In this document: one piece after another, positions 46,835 to 58,917 of the stretch
How positions within the stretch are numbered: position 1 is the stretch's first letter
Layout: the number at the start of each line of letters is the position of its first letter
NCBI GenBank assembly: GCA_027946365.1
Contig: JAPEUQ010000006.1
Location: 806,001 to 870,000 of the forward strand
DNA from: Kalmusia sp. IMI 367209
Lineage: Eukaryota; Ascomycota; Dothideomycetes; Pleosporales; Didymosphaeriaceae
DNA length: 64,000 nt
Direction: 5' to 3'
Position numbers and translations under genes: made by a program
Notes under the pieces: generated by a model
What the model saw: only the letters and a program-made list of their open reading frames with translations
Databases searched by the model: none
Told to the model about the DNA's origin: nothing

Positions 46835-48505
46835 GATTCGGTATATGGACGTGGACGCGGAGACGTGGCTCGGTGTTCGAAGGTCGGTGGGTTTTCGTGG
46901 CGGGGAAGCGCTCTCTGGTTCGACAGGTTATTCTCCGAGGTATGCACGGAGAATCGCTATGTCGGGTGCTGGCTGCTCTCGTGTCTGGGGGAAATTGGTG
47001 GTGAGAGGAGAAAAAAGTGAGGTTGGAGCTAGAACTGGCGCGCAATGGCAATGTAATGGGTAATGAGAGCCGAGGTGCTAACGATGGGGAGCTTTGGCGA
47101 TCCTGACGTGAATGACGTAGTGGAGGGCAGATGCTTCCGTACAAGCGCCGAAGGGGGAAAACCACTCACGGGCGGTGATTTCAAAGCTTCGCACGTATGG
47201 AGCCCCATCATGTTGGTAGGACCTCTGCCATCAACCGTCGATGCAAACATGCAATCTAGAAGGGGTAAATAGATACGGGTTGCAACGCATGCATACTACT
47301 TGTGTAGAACCGTGGATTGGCAATCTCACCATGCACAATCAGGTCCTCGGGGAACACGGCGGATCGGTACCGCTTGCCTTTGCGTTCTCCTGCATGGCAC
47401 ACTCTCTTCAGCTGTCAAGCTACCTGCTGAATATGGGCATGCGCAAATTATAGCGCCACCGTCTCTGATCACGAATGCCCCGCGAAACGATCTGAAACCG
47501 CCTCCCGCGCCTCTGTTACGAGCGGCGGGGCAAGTCGTCGCAAGCCAACTCCGTTGACAGCGCATCGACCCCAAAACAACACAACATAGCTCGAGCTCGG
47601 TTCAACATAATGGACGCATGATGGTTCGAAGCTTCAATGAGTAGTGAAAGAAGTTGCGATTCCTAGATAAAACTCACTGCCCCCGATGAAGGCATCAGGG
47701 CGTGTATTGTATAAGGGCAAACCCCGCAAATAGAGGAAGCTAGAGCAATCCCAAAGGACATCCAAGAAGGCTCAAAAGATCGCTCCCACCCCTCGACTCC
47801 TAGGGTGTATCGACTCCCCATACAAAGTGAAATAAACGAAAAGATCCAAAGCCACAACACGCGATTGACGTGAATCATCCCAGCCGTACAGTATCAAGAG
47901 ACAAACCCGCAAACATGTGGAGATATGCACCAGACCCAAATGACCAGATCGACACCTCCGCTACAAGAAACCTGCACCGCGCCCATGGTATCCCAGCTTT
48001 CCGAACCCACACATAAGAAATCTACCCTTTGTAATGGTCCCTGAGGAGGGCGACCGGGTGACAATAAGTTAGACAGCCAAACGCTACAGAAACACCAATA
48101 TCTGTAACCAGAATTTTCTTGTAAGTCTTAGAACGTCGAATGAACCCAAAATGCGACCAAAAACACCGATATTTGCAGTCCGCCGTAAATGCGTAGCGCG
48201 TGAAGACACAATGCCAGAAGCGCTCTATTGGAAAAACATGTTTTCGCTGGTGCAACGCCGTCGCCCGTTCCGAGTGGTATACCCAATATGTCGAAGGAGA
48301 TATCGTAGATTTGTACAAGGAGAGTCGATAGTATAGACGGGTGATCCTCCGGAGGATATTGGGAGAAGAGAATGTAAATCCTAAGCGCAGGCTTGGTGAA
48401 GCAAAACGCTTGCACCAAGCATGCTGGGTCAGCCACTAGTTCGGCAACGAAAGCACGCCGCAATGCCATCCAAATAGTTCGCCTAGCCTCGTGCCAGCCG
48501 GGCTA
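46835..48505. other. 1.7 kb intergenic
   Basis: Upstream of the small mitochondrial-type gene and downstream of the next minus-strand gene. Only short frames without family similarity. Confidence 0.55.
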
Positions 48506-49159
48506 TTACCAGCGTCGGAACTGCTGCTGCATCTGTCGGTTGGGGGAGACAGACGGAGGTGGGCTGGCAACAGCGCGCGTGGACGGGTCGACGATGGGGA
48601 TGGCATTGCGGGTGCGCTGCGCTAGTGGCTGGTGAAGCTTGGTAGAAGAATTACTCGACTGGTAGCCAGCCGGGGTGTAAGGATTAGGTGCAGAAGACAA
48701 GACGAAAGAAGGCGTCGGCTGGAGCTGATGCTGCAGCGGCGACTGCTCGGGCGAGCCGCTCGACAGAGACGAGCGGTCGGATCCTGAGGAGTGTATGGAC
48801 TGGAGCTGTTGGCCAAGGGTCAGCGCATCCTGGAGCGACGACATCGGGTGGCGAAGATCGTCGGGCGGAAGCGGCATGGCACTTACATCATCCTCGGTGA
48901 GCAAGTGGAAGGGGCAGAAGAGCTCGTCGTCCTCGAGATCGAACGACCTGGCAGCCTCGAAGTCGCGACGGAAAGCGACGAGCGTCGGCGGCTCTACGAC
49001 GAACTCTTTGGGGGTCCGTACTTGGCGGAACTGCTTGTTGTGCTGGGCCGCCGAGATCCGGGGCGCCCTCCGCGACCGGCCCCCATGGTGGTTATGGTTG
49101 TTGTGAGCGTTGAGGTGTGATGCGTGATGCTGCCCTCCGTAGCTGAACATGGTTGCCAT
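48506..49159 (-). CDS. Conserved-looking fungal protein of unknown function
   Basis: Minus strand, ATG at 49159. Best model: exons 49159-48887 and 48805-48506, about 190 residues. The intron has a perfect GTAAGT donor, a CTGAC branch and a CAACAG acceptor. At 81 nt it is a multiple of three and free of stops, so unspliced RNA would encode 217 residues. The protein has a His/Asn-rich start, RSRRAPRISAAQ, a segment with FRRDFEAARSFDLEDDELFC, then LLTEDD joined to LQSIHSSGSDRSSLSSGSPE, a Pro/Gln-rich region and TRNAIPIVDPSTRAVASPPP. No domain is named; the low-complexity Ser/Gln/Pro layout suggests a regulatory, possibly nuclear, role (inference). A long GC-rich region lies upstream. Confidence 0.75.
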   Translation of the reverse strand: MATMFSYGGQHHASHLNAHNNHNHHGGRSRRAPRISAAQHNKQFRQVRTPKEFVVEPPTLVAFRRDFEAARSFDLEDDELFCPFHLLTEDDVSAMPLPPDDLRHPMSSLQDALTLGQQLQSIHSSGSDRSSLSSGSPEQSPLQHQLQPTPSFVLSSAPNPYTPAGYQSSNSSTKLHQPLAQRTRNAIPIVDPSTRAVASPPPSVSPNRQMQQQFRRW

Positions 49160-51266
49160 GGTCGAGGATGGGTCGTCGTGATGGTGGTGGATGTGTGGTG
49201 AGGTGCCGAGTGTCGGTGAGGAGGGATGCTGAGAATGCGCCCACCCAAAACAAAGAAGGGGTCGGCTAGGCGGCTTTCGGATGCAGCGGGAAGCAGTGGC
49301 ACGGCAGCAGGCAGGTCGGTTTGGTATGTGGGTGAGAGCGCACGAATATTAAGAGCGAGCAAGCGGGCAGGCGTAAGGTTGACCAAGGTCAGAGAGTACA
49401 GAATAGCGGTTGGATATGGATATGGAATATCGAGGAGCTGAGCAAAGGCGGAGGGCGAGGAGAAGAGCGGGCGAGCGCCGGGTCGCTCCTTCTCTTTTGT
49501 GGATGGGCGGCGGGCGGCTGCCATTGGCTCGAGGCGCTGGGTGGCAAGTTGAGCGGCCCACCTTTCAGTCTAAGCTGGCCGCGGGATGGTCTAGGGCGAA
49601 GCGCTGCAGCAGTGCGCGCACACTGCCCTGGGCGCTGCATCGAGGAACGCACCGTCAGGATGTCCGTGGGCCAGCGGCCGACCTGTCGCTGCATCGGGAC
49701 GCTGGGCTGCCGCCGGCGCTTTCATCAGCGCGCAGTGCGGAGGGATGCGCAGCCCTTTCCTGCTGTTCGCTGCACGGCGGCAAGCGTTTGCGACGGCTGC
49801 GTTTTCAAGGGCCCTCGCAACAAGCTCTCGACCTCGAGCGTTGAGGCTGGACGCAACTGCTCCTCCTCCGGTCCCCTGCCAGCCTCATGTCTCGAAGGAG
49901 GCGAAGCATGCCAAACACTTTATGCAGGCCGCGAGGCTAATGCGGTAGCGGTCGCTCGGCGCGCGAGTTGGTGGGCTGGCATCGTGACCACGATCGTCCT
50001 GACCGCCATCTCACGCCCTGCACGTCCTCAGTGGCCGGCGCCAGGGGAAGGCTCACGCGCAGAGCACCCCACCGCCGACAGCGCATTCCTCTCGTCTGCG
50101 ACAATTCCCGGTGGTGGTGGTAGTGGTGGTGCGCTCCCGGGTGCGCGACGACGCTCAGGTGAGCCTGCTCGAGTCCGACGTCAAACTCCGGTCGGCTACA
50201 GCGTCCAGCGCTAGCTACGGGTAGCGCAAAAAACAGCGCCTGGCCCTGGGCTTGCCGACGACGTCTGCTGCGCTCCCTGCCGATTGCGCATCGTCCCTCG
50301 TTACAGCAGCCAGCCGACGCTTCTGGAATGCCGCGCCGTGTTGGCTGTCGCTCGTCCCCAGTGGCCCATGAGGTCACGCAGCCGCTGCGGCCAGGCGGCG
50401 GGTGCTCGCGAGGAGGGTGGCGGGGCGAGGTCCAAAAGATGCTGTCCTTCCCGCTGGCTGATGGCGACAACAGCGCCTGGAGCCTTCGAGACGCTCGCTG
50501 CCTCTCCCAGCCTTCCGCTCCCATGGATGGCGAGGACCCTTGGTGTGCGACACCCCGAAACATCCCACACGAGGGGCAGGAGAAATGCAGGACAAACAAC
50601 AGGGCCAATCAATCAAGCGCCCTGCTTGCGCCATAATTAGCAGATCTGGAGCCTGGCGCGCGTGCTCCACGCAACAACCCGCCATCTCGCCTTCAAAACA
50701 CCACTGCCACAGGCCAAGCTCTCCCGCATTGACCTTGGCAATCGCTTGTCGCCGCGCTGTCGACATGCGCTGATGATGCTGCTCTCCACCGCGGGGAAAC
50801 CAAGCTGCTGATGCTGCGCGAAGGCTCAATCTATGTGCATATAGGCGACTTTTGTTCAAACTAGCGACCTTCCGAGCCCTATGCCATACGCTGTGGTCAG
50901 CCGCGCTTAGTTTCTGAGCTGGTGGTCAGCACCTAAATTAATCGCTGCACAGTGGTGGCACCGTGATGACCCAGTGTTGACGACGACGACAATAACAACA
51001 ACAATAACAACGACAACATGCAAGACAACTCGAGATTCGTCCAACGTGATCTTCAGACTTTTGCGCATCGTGTCCGACGTTGGCCCCGTGTTGCGAACGT
51101 TGGATCCTTCGCTCCGACTCTTGTCTCGCGCAGTTGCTTGTCCGTCTGCTTAGACAGCCGCAATATCGAAACCCCGTCCCATGTCATCATCGTGCTGCGG
51201 CCCCGTTCCAATTGCCCATGTACTGCCGAAGCTTATCGGATACGGCCTCAACTTGACACATTAGTC
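49160..51266. other. 2.1 kb GC-rich gene-poor tract
   Basis: Between the start of the 49159 gene and the 3' end of cyclin C, both minus strand. GC is high between about 49400 and 50800, and many overlapping frames appear on all strands with Arg/Ala/Pro/Cys-rich translations and no family. The part next to 49159 is probably promoter and leader. Confidence 0.5.
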
Positions 51267-52248
51267 TCACTTGTCCAATCCTCTGCCCTTTACAAATTTA
51301 GCAATTTGATCTTTGCAAGTCTTCTCCGTGTACGAATCCCATATCTCGTAGAGCGATATGAGCTCCTGTGTGCACTCTACCACTGCTTCAATATCCACAC
51401 CGCATTCTGCAATCCAGTCGACGAGCTTCTGAATCCGGTTCTGGCTGCCCTGCCCTGCTCCTGCTCGAGCGTTGCCCAGTGCTTGAAGGGCGCTGGCAAC
51501 CCCTGCGGCATGTATCTGGAGGCCGCCTTGCGTGGGTTTGAGAACAACGGCCAAAAACATGGCAGTGACGGCAATCACGTGGGGAGCATGGAGGAGCGGA
51601 AGGTCCGTTAGATAATGGTCGTTGGTAATCGACCACGCCAGCGAGTTCTCTTCTGCTGTGAGATGAAACTGGGCTTGGAACTCGGCCAAGTCACGATACG
51701 GATGGTGAACAATGAGCTGAGAGTTCATTTCCGATATGAGCGAGAACTCGCACTCGCCAATTTTCGAAATGTCGTTGAAAGACGTGTCTACTTGGCAAGT
51801 CAGCTGGGGAGCTCACACGGGCAAAACGGACCATACCCCAACAGTGACGAGCCTCCGCAAGCACCAGTCTAATGTGTTGCGGGCACTCTTCCATCTTGCA
51901 AGCTAGATATAGAGCCGTTGCCAAAACCAACGCAGGGTTGGTACGGCGAATCTCTACTTTCACATAGAACCGCCGTATATAGACTTGGGCGGTTGCCAAG
52001 GCCTGCTGTCGGATACCCAAAGGCCGTGCCATCTTTGATAGCTCTAACGCTGGATTAGCTGGATTCCAGACGAGAGCTAGTGACTCACGATGGTAGAAGT
52101 ATATGCTCAGATGTCGTCTGTCTGGCAGGGGGTACATATTGACCAAATTCCGTTCCGACTCCTCCAACCGCTTACGCTCAAGGACTAACTGCGGCTTTTT
52201 GAATGTCCAGAATTTCCTCTGAGTTGATTCCCACCAGGTAGACGCCAT
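51267..52248 (-). CDS. SSN8: Cyclin C (Ssn8/Srb11) of the Mediator kinase module
   Basis: Minus strand, exons 52248-52089, 52043-51837 and 51787-51267, about 295 residues. It starts [14 protein letters not shown], an N-terminal motif of cyclin C. The cyclin box includes [40 protein letters not shown] and [20 protein letters not shown]. The second fold has [20 protein letters not shown] and [12 protein letters not shown]. Partner of Cdk8, regulating RNA polymerase II transcription and, in yeast, mitochondrial stress signalling. The acceptor at 52044 is chosen because it gives YHQLSK, the family reading; an alternative AG six nucleotides upstream would be out of step with the family. The first intron is only 45 nt. 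Confidence 0.93.
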
Positions 52249-52864
52249 CTTGTCTAGGCAGCCGCAAGTGGGAAGGGTTGCAGTGTTAAGTGAATATTAT
52301 ATGACGGATATGACCCCGTACGCAAGGCTGAAGATTTCCAAAGGTAGGATGGCGCCAAATCACCAAATTCGAAACCGAATGGCGCTATTGTCACCGCATG
52401 TTGAGGTAGAGCAGAACTCGAATGCGGATGTCTCTTGTTGGCAATCTGAGGTAGATTGGTATCTCCGAGGCACTGTTCGTACAATGTTTAGAACACACAG
52501 TGCAAGGAAAAAAAAACACAAACGGCACTGAGTGGTAGATGGCGTACAGTAAATCGAAACCCAGAGCTAGAAACAGAGAAACGAGTCAAGCGGAACGTTC
52601 GTGGAAGAGTAAGCGAGCTGCCGTCTGTGAGTGTTGTAGGGCCATGATGAAGGCGGCGCCCTAGCTCCTGCCGAAGCGGGCACGCTTACTAGCCGGATCT
52701 CAGAGCTCGACATCATAGCAGCACCCCGCTTGTCTTTCATCGACCACGACCTATGCACCCGTCCTGTGCGCCATTCATTTGCCAATTCACTCTCGCCCGA
52801 CCGGGCCACGCCCTCTATAGCGATCCGCAGCCCCTAGCCATGATAGACCACAGATAACAACACG
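52249..52864. promoter_or_regulatory. Divergent promoter of cyclin C and the Ca2+-dependent carrier
   Basis: 616 nt between head-to-head start codons. No coding frame is supported; it includes an A-run at 52507-52514. Confidence 0.5.
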
Positions 52865-55069
52865 ATGGACACCGAGACCGCGAACGCGCAGGATGCGCGG
52901 GTGGACGCACTGTGGGCAACCCTCGACACGCGGAAGCAGGGTCAGCTGGACCTCGCGGCCCTCAAGAAGGGCTTGCGGAAGCTAGACCACCGTACGGTAT
53001 CGCACTGCTGGTAGGAGCTCTCGCTAACTGGCGGCAGCGCTGAAAAATGCGGACAATCTTCTGGCCGAGGTGATGAAGACGGTCGACACCGATGGGAATG
53101 GGCGCATATCATACAACGGTCAGCCATTGCAGTCGCCTTGCTAATATCCTGCTGACTGTCATGGCGAAGAGTTCCGTACCTTCGCGAAGGAGACGGAGAG
53201 GGAGCTCCTGGCCCTCTTCAAAAGCATCGACTTTAATAACGATGGCAAGATATCTAGAGAGGAGCTGCAAACGGCGTTCGGTCACGCAGGGTTGGCAGTG
53301 CCCAATAGCAAACTGGACGTTTTCTTCTCCGAAGTTGATGCAAACAATGATGGGACCATAAGCTTCGAAGAATGGCGGTACGTCGTCACTGGTAGCGAGG
53401 CGCGTGCCTCCACACCAACAGCCGTGAAACATGAACTTTCACTTTCACTTTCAACATTCTCTCGCTGACGTGAATGCAGGGACTTTCTATTGTTCATCCC
53501 GGCCACGGCTCCGAATCTCCGAGAGGTCATGACCTACTACCAGGCCACTCACCACATTAACCCAGAAGGCGACGTTACACTTAGTGACGATACCATCTCC
53601 GGGCTAGGTATAACATTTCTCCATTCTCTCTTTGGCTCCCTATTTCTCATAGCAAGAACACCGCCCCTCTCTGCTTCTGCGTTCAACGATTCTTTCGAGT
53701 CGCTCGACATGGCTTTGCCGGCTGAAGATGCGCTTTCTTCAACTTCGCAGACCCTCCCGCCACGTTACGATGTCGAGAACCTTCCTGTTCCTATTACCGA
53801 AGAGCAGAAGGCACTCGTTCAAAATGTAGCATCTGTGCTGATTGGTTGTTTTCCTGATATAGAGTACTTCGTGGCGGGGGGGATTGCTGGAATTGGTAAG
53901 TTGTCCTAGCATTCTTGCATTCGACACATAAGCTCATCTTGCACTCACTTCCAGTCTCTCGCACCTCGACCGCACCTCTCGATCGCCTCAAAGTCTACCT
54001 CATCGCGCAGACAAGCGTGACCAAAGAAGCCGTGGCGGCTGCAAAGTCCGGTAACGTCTTGCAAGCAGCCTTCAATGCATGGCGTCCTCTTGCTGGAGCC
54101 ACTAAAGAGCTGTGGCAGGCCGGTGGCATGCGCAGCTTGTATGCGGGTAAGTCGTAGTCGCTTCGCTGCAACATACTCGACTGATCCACAATAGGGAACG
54201 GGTTGAACGTTGTCAAGGTCATGCCCGAATCAGCCATCAAGTTCGGCTCCTACGAGGTGCGTTGAATTACACCACCAAATCAGTCATACACTAAATGTTT
54301 CTAGGCTGCAAAGCGTGTTTTTGCTACCATCGAAGGCCATAGCGACCCTTCCAAAATCCACTCATGGTCCAAATTCGTGGCGGGTGGAATGGCAGGTGAG
54401 GAAATTGACACCGCACCATGCCTTACTCTCGTACTAACTTGACCAGGAATGATTTCACAATTCGCCGTCTACCCTGTTGATACTCTCAAATTGTAAACCA
54501 TCCAAAACCCTTATCCCTCTGACCGCGCTCAGCACTAACTGCCCACCAGTCGAATGCAATGCGAGACCGTTTCAGGTGGTCTCCATGGCAATCGTCTTAT
54601 TATTGCCACTGCAAAGAAGATGTGGCGCCAAGGCGGCATCGCCTCGTATTACCGCGGTATTGGCATGGGCCTCATCGGTATCTTCCCTTATGCCGCTCTC
54701 GACCTGGGAACATTCGAGTATCTCAAGCGTACTATCACAGCTCACAATGCCCGGAAACGTGGATGCCACGAGGAAGATGCTGCCCCAGGGGGCTTCATTA
54801 CTGCAGCTATTGGGGGCTTCTCTGGAGCGTTTGGAGCAAGTATGGTATACCCGCTAAACCTTCTCCGCACCCGGTTACAAAGTCAAGGAACGGTACTTCA
54901 TCCTCGAACATATACTGGCATCATGGACGTTACACAGCAGACATTGAAGGGTGAGGGTGTACGAGGCTTGTTCAAGGGTCTCACCCCGAACTTGCTAAAG
55001 GTTGTCCCGGCTGTGTCGATTACCTACGTCGTCTACGACAAGTCTAAGGCGGCTCTCGGCATACATTGA
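52865..55069 (+). CDS. SAL1: Calcium-dependent mitochondrial carrier (SCaMC/Sal1 type, ATP-Mg/Pi)
   Basis: Nine exons: 52865-52991, 53038-53118, 53170-53377, 53480-53895, 53955-54146, 54195-54256, 54305-54395, 54447-54492 and 54550-55069. The N-terminal regulatory domain faces the intermembrane space. It has three canonical EF-hand loops, DTDGNGRISYNE, DFNNDGKISREE and DANNDGTISFEE, preceded by a degenerate one (DTRKQGQLDLAA). The carrier domain has three repeats with PxD/E signatures: TAPLDRLKV, VYPVDTLKFRMQC and VYPLNLLRTRLQS (the last with Asn in place of the acidic residue). The family exchanges ATP-Mg for phosphate across the inner membrane under Ca2+ control. The total is about 580 residues, with a ~60-residue linker insert after the EF-hands. 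Every exon junction conserves phase. Confidence 0.94.
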
Positions 55070-55822
55070 GATATCAAACCGTTCCTTGGTCATCTCAGGA
55101 ACCTACGGCTGATGCCAGTCCAACCTACGTCGATCCTACAAACAAGCAGAGCACGCGATGCCTTCGACCCTCCGGTACAAGATTAGGACAAGTGGCTAGC
55201 CCTAAATCTCCTCGAATTCCTACATCACGGCCAACCTTTACATCCCTAGACGTTCTTACTTGTCCTCCCTATGATACCCTTTGGACTTCTAGGAGCAGTG
55301 GCCGAACCAGGCCCACACCGAACCGAGTCTAGTGGCGTTGAGATTTCTACCGCCGCCCTCGGAACTATTTCCTTGCATCCTTAGAGATACCCGATCAGTC
55401 GTCCTCTATCATCGAGTGACTTGGCCCGCAGAATTGCATTACACCTGTTACGTCATTCGCACATCTTTTTGCATCGTGTGCTTTGGAGCGCTGGCGTTTA
55501 GATCAGGATAATAGATCATCATGTTTAGTTCATTGGTTGGATCCATAGGCGGCGGGTACGATATGAACGGAGTAGGCTAGCTTCATGTGTATCAAAGGTA
55601 TCTCCAAGTCAAATGAACTATTTGAGGAAACGAAGCTCTGAGCGTAAGATATGAACAAGCGCGCAGAACATAATAGCAGACACAAAGTGTGACGTCCCTG
55701 ACAAGGGACGAGTAGCAGCATTCCGAAAACGCTCCAAAACGCCGGCTATGCATACATATACATCATATCTTCCTCTTGATATCCACACCCTCTTCCCATT
55801 TCCCAATTTAACTTCCCACCCT
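55070..55822. other. 0.75 kb convergent spacer
   Basis: Between the carrier gene and the minus-strand SNARE gene. No coding frame is supported. Confidence 0.55.
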
Positions 55823-56656
55823 TCACTTCGTAATGACAATCAACAGCACCAGAATGCAGATCAGCACCACAATGACCGTCAGGCTCCAGTTCTCCTTTGC
55901 CTTCCTACTGAACCTGTCCAACCTCCCCCTCGCCCGCCGAAACTGCGCCGCATGCCGATCGACGCCCTCCTCGACGTCGTCGAGAAGCATCACCTGCCCG
56001 TCCAGCTCGTCCCCGATCTGCATGGAGAGCTCGCGCTGGCGGCCGATGCTGGCGCCCAGCGCGTCGAGCTGGTCGTCCTGGTCGGCGATGACCTGGCTGT
56101 GGTACTCGTGGATCTGCTGGTTGGACAGGTGCGAGTGGTCCGGCGAGGCGTCGTCCGCGGGGTCGTCGCGGTAGGGGAAGAGCGAGGCGCGGTTGGGGTC
56201 GCTGGAGGCGTCGTCTGAGGCGTCGGTGAAGCGGACGGATTTGGGGTTAAGGGCTTCTTCTGGGCGGCGGCGAAGTCGGAGGTGAGGAGGGGTTGTTGGG
56301 GTGTGTGAGGGTTGGGGAGGGAGGTGTTGTGGTAGCGGCGGGAGTGAATTGGGAGGTTAGGTCGGCGAGTTGGGCGCGGAGGCGGGGAGTTGGGAGGTTA
56401 TGGATCTAGGGGAGGGGCTGTTAGTATCGGATTTTGGTGGGGATTGTGGAGGGGAGGGAGCGTACTCATCGGCGTTGTCTTCGACTTGCGATTCCAGCGA
56501 TTCGATACCTGAGCGCAGCTGCTCCAGCGACCGCGATATCTGGCCATCTTGCGAGTTGGGCGAGAGGTTGAGTGAGATTGCGCGTTGGCGCTCGAGCAGG
56601 GAGAGCTTGATGTGGTCTGCGAGGAGGAAGAGCTGCGGCGGGTTCGTGGTCGACAT
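55823..56656 (-). CDS. SYN8: Syn8-like Qc-SNARE, reading frame interrupted by a stop
   Basis: Exon 1, 56656-56466, encodes MSTTNPPQLFLLADHIKLSL and LLERQRAISLNLSPNSQDGQ, the N-terminal helix of the fungal Syn8 family. The intron from 56465 (GTACGC) to the CTAG acceptor at 56406 (ACTAAC branch upstream) leads in frame to TAA at 56359-56357, 15 codons later. The same frame then reopens and encodes NPKSVRFTDASDD, the SNARE helix (DDQLDALGASIGRQRELSMQ, then IGDELDGQVMLLDDVEEGVD) and the C-terminal anchor SLTVIVVLICILVLLIVITK, ending at 55823. No GT exists on the minus strand between about 56463 and 56236, so no second intron can remove the stop. Pseudogene, compensating indels or sequence error are all possible. 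Endosomal fusion is the family role. Confidence 0.72.
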
Positions 56657-57327
56657 GGTGCTCGCGGGGGTATGAAGGGATGGTTCAATAGTGCCGCAGT
56701 GAAGGTGCCGAACGCGGGTAGGCGGCAGGCGTGAACGGACGCGGGCGTGGGACGAGGCGGCCGGGAGGGGAGACAAGCTGCCGACGGCTGGAAAGCTCAG
56801 GCTCAGGTGTCACGGGCTGAAGCTGCACAGTTCAGGGACAAGCAGGCTGCATGCACGATGCGCAGACGCTGGAGCCAGATCCACCCGGTGACGCCAGGCC
56901 GGAGCCGCACAAGGGCCTCCCGTCCCGTGGCCGGCCCCCCGGGCTTGGCGTGGGCCGTGTCGTCTGTCGGACCTGGTTCCGCGAGATGTGCTGTCGGAAT
57001 GGCGAGGGAGAACAGTCCACATGCCTTCCATGTTTCGCCTTTGCACAACCACACCGCACAAAAAAGGCATGCCTGCGTGCACATTCCTTGCTGGTCACAC
57101 ACCGCCTTCCCCCAATCTTATATGATTGATCTTCGCCCTCGCCTGACAGCAAACTGTTGGCTGCGAGGGCGACTCCACCCAACTCTCTCCACCTCGACCG
57201 GCGACCCTGCATCGCAATCTGACCGCCCCAGAGCTTGCCCACCGCCTGGCGTGATCTCCGTGTCCCCCTTCGATATTCTCGCTCAGCGGGCAATACTTTG
57301 CAGCCATCTTCAGTCTCGTTGCCAGCC
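56657..57327. promoter_or_regulatory. Divergent promoter of the SNARE and RING/TRAF genes
   Basis: 671 nt between start codons, GC-rich. Long frames here on both strands overlap each other and have no family similarity. Confidence 0.5.
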
Positions 57328-58917
57328 ATGTCCTCTCCCGAGCCTATCCCCCCGCCCAACGACCGGCGAAGCTCGCGGGCCTCGTCGAACGCGGTGGATA
57401 CGGCAGTGGGCATGCTCCCGGTCGGTGGCCCTCCCAGCAGCCCCTCACCACTTCAAATCCGAGCATCAAACTCATTGAATTCGAAGAACCGACGCACCAC
57501 CATCGCCAAGCAGCCCCCCGACGTCCACCTCCTCGAGTACGTCTCCGAGCCCGACAGCAACCTCGTCTGCCTCATCTGCCACTCGCCCTTCGACAAGCCC
57601 GTGCAGCTGCTCTGCGAGCACTTCTTCTGCCGCGACTGCCTCAAGCATGCATGGAAGGCGCAGCAGGACGGACGCAAGACGTGCCCGACCTGTCGCAGCA
57701 AGGTAGATCCCGAGAAGGATGTGCGGCCTGTCCCGAAGATTGTTGAGACAATGTTGGACGAGCTGGTTGTCAAGTGTCCGAATGCGAAATCCGGCTGTGG
57801 CTGGGAGGAGCAGCGTGTCAATGTACACGACCACGTCATGTTGTATTGCGAGTACACGCTTGTGGAATGTTCACTGGCCGACTGCCGTTTACACGTATCC
57901 CAGAAGGACTTCCACAAAGGCTGCTTGCACTATAGTGTGAGCTGCGAGGACTGTCATACATCGATGATGAAGAAAGATCTTGAGGTATGTGACCTTGTTT
58001 CAGCATCCTACATTTAGATGTTAACATCATGGCTATAGGAACACCAGAGGAGTGCTTGTGCGAATAGGTTGACAAATTGCCCTCATTGCGACTTCAGGCT
58101 ACTGCGGATCGATCTGAAGACGCACATCAAAGACGCCTGTGGCAGGGTAATCACTCCGTGTCAAGGGACAATCGTTGGTTGTACCTTTTCTGCCGAGCGA
58201 ACAGAGACAAATGCGCATGAGAAGAGCTGTCCAATGGCCACCATGGCTCCCCATTTCCGGGAACAGCAAGTCCGCATCGAGCGAAATGAGGCGCGTCTGG
58301 AACCGTTGACTCGGAAAATTGGCATTCTGGAGGACGGCCTCTCCAACATTACCAACATGTTGTATCCAGCCAACGGCAACGACTCGTCCTTCCCGTCACC
58401 AACCCCTGGACCCCAACAATTCCGAAAACTTCCCCCGTCACACCTTATCCCCACCCCAGACTTCCGCCTCCCGCCCGCCTCATTTCCACCTGTGCCCCAG
58501 AACGATACGTCGCAGGCGCCATTCAACAATCCCAGCCAACCACCGTTCGACTCTCAAGTTCACCACCTCCTCACTCTCCACGAATCCCTTCGCGATGAAG
58601 TCAACCGCATCACCGGCGCCCTTACCGAGCTTGAAGGCCGCACCAACATGATGGTCATCAACGAGAGCCAGCGTGCCAAAGACGAAATGCTGCACACCAA
58701 CGCGGCTATCAACAGCATGCGCATGCAGCTACACTGGCTGATGAGTGCAACGCTGCAGCAACGCAACTCTGCCCGAACAGCGACGAGTGCAAGCGCGAGC
58801 GGTAGCGCGAGCAGTGCGACGCAGGGCAGTAGCGCGGCAAGATCAGGCCCAAGTGCGACGTTCCACGCCCCGCTGAGGAGGCTGAGCGACTCGACGAGGC
58901 AAGATACGAAGCTTTAG
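57328..58917 (+). CDS. RING and TRAF-type zinc-finger protein, putative E3 ubiquitin ligase
   Basis: Exons 57328-57984 and 58039-58917, about 511 residues. A C3HC4 RING spans residues 81-122: CLIC, then LCEHFFCRDC and CPTC. TRAF-type zinc fingers follow (CPNAKSGCGW, HDHVMLYCEY, ECSLADCRLH; then RSACANRLTNCPHCDFRLLR and the PCQGTIVGC region). After a Pro/Ser/Gln-rich linker, a coiled-coil-like segment (LHESLRDEVNRITGALTELE) ends in Ala/Ser repeats. The family pattern resembles TRAF-like RING ligases, with fungal members often poorly studied. The frame is open upstream to 57235, but no ATG there is supported; the ATG at 57328 follows CAGCC and begins the recognisable protein. Confidence 0.9.

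Noticed and set aside
49549..50214. 221-codon plus frame and overlapping frames
   Set aside because: GC-driven open frames without family; three or more overlap in the same place.
55748..56218. 156-codon plus frame
   Set aside because: Antisense of the SNARE 3' exon, which has clear SNARE and membrane-anchor motifs on the other strand.
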